Assembly (NCBI GenBank): GCA_009930125.1
Contig: RZYZ01000073.1
Span: forward strand, 1-9,735
Length of the DNA: 9,735 nucleotides
Source of the DNA: Clostridia bacterium
GTDB taxonomy: Bacteria; Bacillota; Clostridia; Clostridiales; Clostridiaceae
Direction: 5' to 3'
The notes under the pieces are model-generated. The model had not been told where the DNA came from and made no database searches. It worked only from the letters and a program-made list of their open reading frames with translations. Below are positions 5,917-9,735 of this stretch, in pieces; position 1 is the first letter of the stretch; each line of letters opens with the position of its first letter. The translations under genes were made by a program, and so were the position numbers.

Positions 5917-6276
5917 ATGGCAAGGGGAGAAAAAGCGCTGCAAAAGATCACTGAAATCATAGTCGATCAGTTTCATATTACGGTGAGAAATGATCCTGAG
6001 ACCAGAGAAGGTTTTGGATACCAGGTATGGAAATGCACGTCAAAAGATTCCTACCGGGCAGATGGGATGTATGGGCAGTTCTGTATCATTCTGAGATCAT
6101 ATAACGCAGTTGTTACGATTACCGCTCATAATGAGACAGAACATAAGGATATTTTACGCGCTATTTGGAAGGATCTGCTACCGAAGCTAGAGAGTAGCGT
6201 TCATGACAAAGATAGAAAACAGGAAAAGAGGGGAAAGCGCTCTGAAACCATTGTGATAGAAAAAATCTCCCCTTAA
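5917..6276 (+). pseudogene. C-terminal fragment of a beta-lactamase-fold serine hydrolase
   Basis: The 119-codon frame from ATG 5917 contains 'EGFGYQVWKC' (31-40), 'YRADGMYGQFCIIL' (46-59), 'AVVTITAHNE' (64-73) and 'ILRAIWKDLLP' (79-89). These form the hallmark C-terminal block of the class C beta-lactamase-related serine hydrolases (PF00144 type), usually 'GYGYQFWRC...YRADG.FGQFCIV...DAVVAIT'. The catalytic SxxK and YxN motifs lie some 200-300 residues upstream in complete members and are missing. The frame has a stop at 5911 and no good ribosome binding site. Another open frame just upstream ('NSTQWLREDNFKKL') may be a shifted piece of the same gene. I therefore read it as a decayed remnant, not a small functional gene. 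The basic tail after residue 92 is unlike the family and may be read-through. Confidence 0.65.
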
Positions 6277-6303
6277 GCCGCTGTGGCTGTTTATCGGGAG
6301 ATT
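6264..6303 (-). terminator. Intrinsic terminator of the hydrolase-LytTR-DUF3021 operon
   Basis: On the minus strand AATCTCCC pairs with GGGAGATT (outer stem 6296-6303 with 6264-6271), with an inner AGCC/GGCT stem and a run of six T after it. It lies 37 bases beyond the DUF3021 stop. On the plus strand it also sits at the end of the serine-hydrolase relic, whose frame ends inside it. Confidence 0.8.
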
Positions 6304-6340
6304 CTGTGTTTTCATTCATAGGGATCAGATACAGATTTTT

Positions 6341-6784
6341 CTACTCGATAGGCTGATGGTTCTCCTGGAGAATCTTCAGCGCTGCATTGATTTCCGAGGC
6401 TGTCTTCTGATCATGGATCCAAAGAACCAGATGAACAAAAAGATTGATGAGGAGGATCATGAGAGCCAGGGACACCGTCATGGAGACACTTTCAAGAAGG
6501 CCTGACACATAGAGAAAGGAAAGGATTGTGGCCTCCAGCAGAATGAAATGCAGAACATTTCTAGCCAGAGCTTCCCGAAGGGTGAGCTCATGACTGGAGT
6601 ACTTCACAATGAGCGACAGCGAGCCGATGAAAGCGAAAATCAGCGGGGAGAAGAATGCTTCATAACCAAACCTGGCCTGGGGCTGGAAAAGAAGACCTAA
6701 GACAGCCATGCCCAGAATGATGCCTGTGACGGAAACGCAGAAGCTGAGTACGACTTTTCTGACAAAAAATGTTCTGAAATCCAT
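6341..6784 (-). CDS. DUF3021 family membrane protein
   Basis: The start is taken as the ATG complementary to 6782-6784 (147 residues), because AGGAGG lies 8 bases before it. A GTG 9 bases earlier would abut that ribosome binding site directly. Four hydrophobic helices appear at about residues 10-32, 42-60, 75-95 and 100-122, followed by a short charged cytoplasmic tail, the usual shape of DUF3021 proteins. These are known as partners encoded beside LytTR regulators lacking receiver domains, and are thought to hold the regulator inactive at the membrane. Here the gene begins one base after the LytTR stop (TGATATG on the minus strand), and its ribosome binding site lies in the LytTR codons for Gly-Gly, so translation is probably coupled. 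The signal it senses is unknown. Confidence 0.8.
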   Translation of the reverse strand: MDFRTFFVRKVVLSFCVSVTGIILGMAVLGLLFQPQARFGYEAFFSPLIFAFIGSLSLIVKYSSHELTLREALARNVLHFILLEATILSFLYVSGLLESVSMTVSLALMILLINLFVHLVLWIHDQKTASEINAALKILQENHQPIE

Positions 6785-6785
6785 A

Positions 6786-7229
6786 TCAGACACCTCCTAA
6801 TACTTGACGCTTGATGAGGGGAACATACTGTCTGGAGATGATGATCTTTTCCCCGTTTTTCATGTGGGCATAGAACCTTCCGTTTAAGGCAGGAGCGATG
6901 CTCTCCAGCTTCATGAGATTGAGGAGAAAGGATTTTGAGCAGCGGATGAACATCTTGTCTTTATAGGCATCCTCCAGCTCGTAGAGCCTGCTTTTCAGTT
7001 CATAGGTCTTCGTCTTTGTATAGGCGAAGACTTTCTCATCCACCGCTTCGAAGTAGAGTACAGAGGCCAGGCTGAACTGATAATAGCGCTCAGAAATTCT
7101 GCCTGTCAGAACCGTTCCTCTGGAAAGGGCATAGGAACGGATGCTTTCCACATCAGGCGTGATTTCAACACATTCGATGGTCAGGCATTCATCGGCTTTT
7201 TCACTGATTTTTCTGATCTTCACTTTCAT
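6786..7229 (-). CDS. LytTR-domain transcriptional regulator without receiver domain
   Basis: This 147-residue cytoplasmic protein has a DNA-binding LytTR domain at about residues 48-144. The evidence is 'FSLASVLYFEAVDEKVFAYT' (52-71), the family signature 'FIRCSKSFLLNL' (94-105) and the ending 'GEKIIISRQYVPLIKR' (126-141). The N-terminal 45 residues are too short for a response-regulator receiver domain. LytTR proteins bind pairs of short direct repeats upstream of their targets and commonly autoregulate. It begins 3 bases after the hydrolase stop (TGATGTATG on the minus strand), with AAGGA upstream, and runs into the DUF3021 gene. The probable complex is LytTR held by DUF3021, controlling this operon and perhaps others. 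No LytTR direct-repeat site could be identified confidently by eye. Confidence 0.9.
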   Translation of the reverse strand: MKVKIRKISEKADECLTIECVEITPDVESIRSYALSRGTVLTGRISERYYQFSLASVLYFEAVDEKVFAYTKTKTYELKSRLYELEDAYKDKMFIRCSKSFLLNLMKLESIAPALNGRFYAHMKNGEKIIISRQYVPLIKRQVLGGV

Positions 7230-7232
7230 ACA

Positions 7233-8528
7233 TCAATATTCCTTTTTGATTATTGGTCTGCCTTCTCCTTTCAGACAGCTGTCGAAAAAGTCCAGCACAA
7301 CCTGATTCATGGTATTTATACATTCCCTGCTATCCGCATCTCCCACACCCAAAGCTTTGGCCAGAATAGGAGAGAACAGGGGCAGGTCTGTGAAGTTGAG
7401 ATGTCCGGTATCCTCAAATACCGTTTCATAGGCATCCAGGGCACGGGCGGAAGCGTAAAAGTTGCTGTAGGTGTTCTCCTCAAGGGTCAGAGCGTTTCTG
7501 TAGTGGTCTTCAGCATAGATGTTCAGAAGCGGAACCGGATAAGGTGTGCTGTCAAGGACCACACTGCCATTTTCAAAACGCTCTTCCTCTCCCAGCATGG
7601 TGCCATCCAGCACGATCACCGCATCGATATCAGGGCGCAATCTTCCGATCTCTGCAGAAGTGGCTCCGCCAAGGGAATGGCCCATGAGACCGATGTTTTC
7701 GCAGTCGATGAGGGAGAAAACCGTGCCTTTCTCAGCGGAACTGGCTTCTTCAAGAATCCTCTCCAGAACAAAATGCTCATCTTCCACACGAAGTTTCAGC
7801 CAGCTCTGGGTTGTTTCAAATATTTCAGCCTCATGCTGGGTATCTGTGATGCCATTGATTTCAGCAGCCTTACTGATGAAATCAGGATCCACTGTTGTGA
7901 GTGTCCCGCTGGTATCCAAGGTGTAGAAGGCATGTCCTGTATGTCCGATGCTTGCCACCACATAGCCATGAGAAGCAAGCTCTGCAAAGGTTGAGTAGTT
8001 GCTGCCGCTGAAACCGAAAGCCCCATGGGAGAAAACCACAAGAGGGTAGTTCCCTTCTGAAGTTTCAGGATAGTAAAGCTCCACAGTGAGTCTTCTGCTG
8101 TCTTCTGTTGAGAAGGCATCTTTCCGGTCTTCATCGATCCAGGTATACTTTTCCGTCTTCACCTCAAAGGTACCGGTGACCTCGGGCTGCAGATAGGGTG
8201 GAAACAGAATCAGTACAGAGGCCGCTGTGATGTAGAGAAGAAGACTTACGGCAGCTTTCAGGATGGTCTTTCCTTTTCTGAATGACTTTTCCCGTCTTCT
8301 TAGTAATCCTACAAGACTTACAAGAGACTTGAGGGCAACAAGGAGCGTGATGGGCATGAAGCGGAAGCTCCAGGTAAAGACTCCAGTGAGAAAGAACAGA
8401 ACAAGAAGAAGCAGAATGGAGAAATTCAGTATGCCTCTTTCTTCCTCGAAATTTCTCTTTCCATGGAGCGAAAGATAAAGAAGCGTTGACTCCATCAGTG
8501 TCAGCAGCAGGATGAATAAGATTCCCAT
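7233..8528 (-). CDS. Membrane-anchored alpha/beta hydrolase, PAF-acetylhydrolase-like
   Basis: The start is the ATG complementary to 8526-8528, behind GGAGGT. An in-frame extension of 34 codons has no ribosome binding site and runs through the promoter. The 431-residue protein has four N-terminal transmembrane helices (about 2-20, 34-52, 57-76, 92-110), then a hydrolase domain of about 300 residues, probably extracellular. 'VVFSHGAFG' (164-172) forms the oxyanion region. The catalytic triad appears to be Ser285 in 'GHSLGG' (283-288), Asp308 in 'VIVLDGT' and His376 in 'DTGHLNF'. The layout is that of platelet-activating-factor acetylhydrolase-like esterases (PF03403/dienelactone hydrolase group). 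The true substrate, probably a short-chain ester or lipid, is not known. It is the first gene of an operon with a LytTR regulator and DUF3021, so it may be the output or effector of that system. Confidence 0.85.
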   Translation of the reverse strand: MGILFILLLTLMESTLLYLSLHGKRNFEEERGILNFSILLLLVLFFLTGVFTWSFRFMPITLLVALKSLVSLVGLLRRREKSFRKGKTILKAAVSLLLYITAASVLILFPPYLQPEVTGTFEVKTEKYTWIDEDRKDAFSTEDSRRLTVELYYPETSEGNYPLVVFSHGAFGFSGSNYSTFAELASHGYVVASIGHTGHAFYTLDTSGTLTTVDPDFISKAAEINGITDTQHEAEIFETTQSWLKLRVEDEHFVLERILEEASSAEKGTVFSLIDCENIGLMGHSLGGATSAEIGRLRPDIDAVIVLDGTMLGEEERFENGSVVLDSTPYPVPLLNIYAEDHYRNALTLEENTYSNFYASARALDAYETVFEDTGHLNFTDLPLFSPILAKALGVGDADSRECINTMNQVVLDFFDSCLKGEGRPIIKKEY

Positions 8529-8560
8529 AATTTTTACCTCCAGATTTGTTTTATGGTCCA

Positions 8561-8589
8561 AGTATAGGAGGCTGCTTCCAGTGAAGCAA
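8561..8589 (-). promoter_or_regulatory. Putative operon promoter with internal dyad
   Basis: On the minus strand TTGCTT (8589-8584) and TATACT (8566-8561) are 17 bases apart, 33 bases before the hydrolase start. A perfect inverted repeat TGCTTC-n4-GAAGCA (8573-8588) overlaps the -35 and the spacer. A weak -35 with a dyad in the spacer is typical of a promoter needing an activator or controlled by a dimeric repressor. It does not look like a LytTR direct repeat. Confidence 0.5.
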
Positions 8590-8679
8590 TGAATTATGGA
8601 TGAGATGCAGATTCTGCGGATAAGCTGCATGAACCATCGAGAAACGGAACTATGAGAAGTCTATTGATGGAAACTGTGC

Positions 8680-8705
8680 CACAGGATGAAATCCATCAGC
8701 CTGTG
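8680..8705 (-). terminator. Possible weak hairpin at the end of the GGDEF gene
   Basis: CACAGG (8680-8685) pairs with CCTGTG (8700-8705) around a loop that contains an additional GATG/CATC pairing. The minus-strand 5' arm overlaps the last codons of the GGDEF gene, and only three T occur in the bases after it. It may slow or stop transcription but is not a convincing terminator. Confidence 0.3.
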
Positions 8706-9727
8706 ATTCTATTTCTTCCGTTCTGTTTTGATGCATAGAGGTTCTGGTCAGCTTTGTCTATGAAATCAAGCAGTTCCTTGCCTTTATACTCTGCTGCGCC
8801 ACCACTGATGGTGACGCGGACGTCATTGGGGAAAGCTGCTTCTGCCACTTTCCTGCGTATGCGATCTGCCACCTGGAGTGCACTCTTTCTGGAAGTGTTG
8901 GGCAGAATGAGCAGAAACTCTTCTCCACCATAGCGTCCCAGAGTATCCAGGCCTCGGATTTCCTCGTTGATGATCTTCGCAACTTCTTTGAGTACAAGAT
9001 CCCCGAAGACATGGCCCTTGGTGTCGTCGATGGGTTTGAAGTGGTCGATGTCAAACATGACGATGGACAGTGGAGACTTGTAGATGGAGGACTTCTCCAT
9101 ACGGCTTTCCAGTTCATCCATGATGGCACCCCGATTTCTTATACCGGTCAGAGCATCTGTCATGGATTCCACCGTAAGGATCCGGTTCTCCATTTCCAGA
9201 TCTTCCTGCGCTCTCTTTCGTTCCGTGATATCAAAAACGATGCCTGCGGCAAAGAGAGGTTTACCCTGGGGGTCTCTCTTTGTAACCTGACCGCGATCAT
9301 AGAACCACTTCCAGGAACCGTCCTTTGCCTGGATCCGGTATTCGCATTCATAGACAGGTGTCAGACCCATCATGTTCTTTCTCATGGCATCCATGGTAGG
9401 CTCATAGTCTTCAGGATGCAGTCTTTCCGTGAAGAACTGATAGGGCACTTCTTCAGGGAGGTCCTCCATGGAATAGCCCAGCGCTTCCACCTTTAGTGGA
9501 TTGAATACGACCTTATTTGCCCTGATATTGTAGTACCAGTGTCCCAGATTGCCTGTCCAGGCAAAATCCAGCCTGTCTTCATTTTCTTTCTCTTCCAGGA
9601 GTGCTTCATTGAGAAGCTTCAGCTCCTCGATGATCTCAATCAGCTGATTTCTCGAATATTTCTCATAATCCATTGCATACCCCACACATTCTTCTTCAGT
9701 TTGACATTTATTTATAATACTTTCCAT
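8696..9727 (-). CDS. PAS-GGDEF diguanylate cyclase
   Basis: This 343-residue soluble protein carries a short coiled-coil-like N-terminus (about 22-52), a PAS fold (about 55-170) and a GGDEF domain (about 183-341). The PAS ends in the typical 'WKWFYDRGQVTKRD...GIVFDITERKRAQ'. The GGDEF domain has 'DALTGIRNR' (191-199), 'DIDHFK' (226-231, metal and substrate), 'GRYGGEEFLLILP' with the active-site GGEEF at 267-271, and an intact inhibitory I-site RGLD (258-261) five residues before it. It should make c-di-GMP from two GTP in response to a ligand sensed by PAS. Residue 234 is Asp ('FKPIDDTKGH') where most cyclases have the Asn that contacts the guanine base (Asn335 in PleD). The first ATG (9727) is used, but the window ends 8 bases upstream and a shorter start at Met19 is possible. 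No EAL domain or c-di-GMP target is visible nearby. Confidence 0.9.
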   Translation of the reverse strand: MESIINKCQTEEECVGYAMDYEKYSRNQLIEIIEELKLLNEALLEEKENEDRLDFAWTGNLGHWYYNIRANKVVFNPLKVEALGYSMEDLPEEVPYQFFTERLHPEDYEPTMDAMRKNMMGLTPVYECEYRIQAKDGSWKWFYDRGQVTKRDPQGKPLFAAGIVFDITERKRAQEDLEMENRILTVESMTDALTGIRNRGAIMDELESRMEKSSIYKSPLSIVMFDIDHFKPIDDTKGHVFGDLVLKEVAKIINEEIRGLDTLGRYGGEEFLLILPNTSRKSALQVADRIRRKVAEAAFPNDVRVTISGGAAEYKGKELLDFIDKADQNLYASKQNGRNRITG

Positions 9728-9735
9728 TTCTCGTT

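Noticed and set aside
6785..6793. GTG start for DUF3021 overlapping the LytTR gene
   Set aside because: The AGGAGG would touch the GTG with no spacing. The ATG at 6784 has a correct 8-base spacing.
8529..8630. 34-codon upstream extension of the hydrolase
   Set aside because: It would run through the putative promoter and its dyad. GGAGGT positions the start at 8528, and the first transmembrane helix begins there.

Overview
The window looks like chromosome of a low-to-mid GC Bacillota, probably a gut-type anaerobe of the Clostridia/Erysipelotrichia kind. The grounds are strong AAGGAGG/AGGAGG ribosome binding sites, frequent TTG starts, a guanine-class purine riboswitch in front of xpt, a LytTR-DUF3021 pair and sigma-A type promoters. 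No RNA gene or marker fixes the genus, so this is an inference.

Left part (1 to about 1730) is AT-rich and reads as a decayed accessory region. It holds what may be the end of a transposase, then a fragment of a C39 (double-glycine) peptidase like those of bacteriocin exporters. Next come a very hydrophobic bacteriocin-like reading frame that runs through a terminator hairpin, and an intact 5-helix membrane protein with a good ribosome binding site. After these are two short operon-style relics, the second resembling the first 35 residues of a DndD-like ATPase and stopping just before Walker A. A cluster of three perfect or near-perfect hairpins closes the region.

Middle part (about 1738 to 4302) is a purine salvage unit. 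A TTGTCA-17-TAGAAT promoter, a guanine-type riboswitch with readable terminator and antiterminator, xpt (starting at TTG 2000), and an NCS2 purine permease follow one another, and a hairpin terminator ends the unit. Together they import a purine base and convert xanthine (or guanine) to its nucleotide when guanine is scarce.

Right part lies mostly on the minus strand. A stand-alone FAD/NAD(P)-dependent oxidoreductase (4419-5696) has a consensus promoter whose spacer and -35 are covered by a Fur-like box, which suggests iron or metal control. On the plus strand beside it lies a 119-codon C-terminal fragment of a beta-lactamase-fold serine hydrolase. A three-gene minus-strand operon (8528 to 6341) then encodes a membrane-anchored PAF-acetylhydrolase-like alpha/beta hydrolase, a LytTR DNA-binding regulator and a DUF3021 membrane protein, with tightly coupled starts and a terminator with a T-run. 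The window ends with a PAS-GGDEF diguanylate cyclase (9727-8696) that keeps its I-site but has Asp in place of the Asn that contacts the guanine base.

I see no tRNA, rRNA or CRISPR array. The best candidates for something new are the bacteriocin-like relic at the left end, the hairpin cluster before xpt, and the hydrolase-LytTR-DUF3021 operon.
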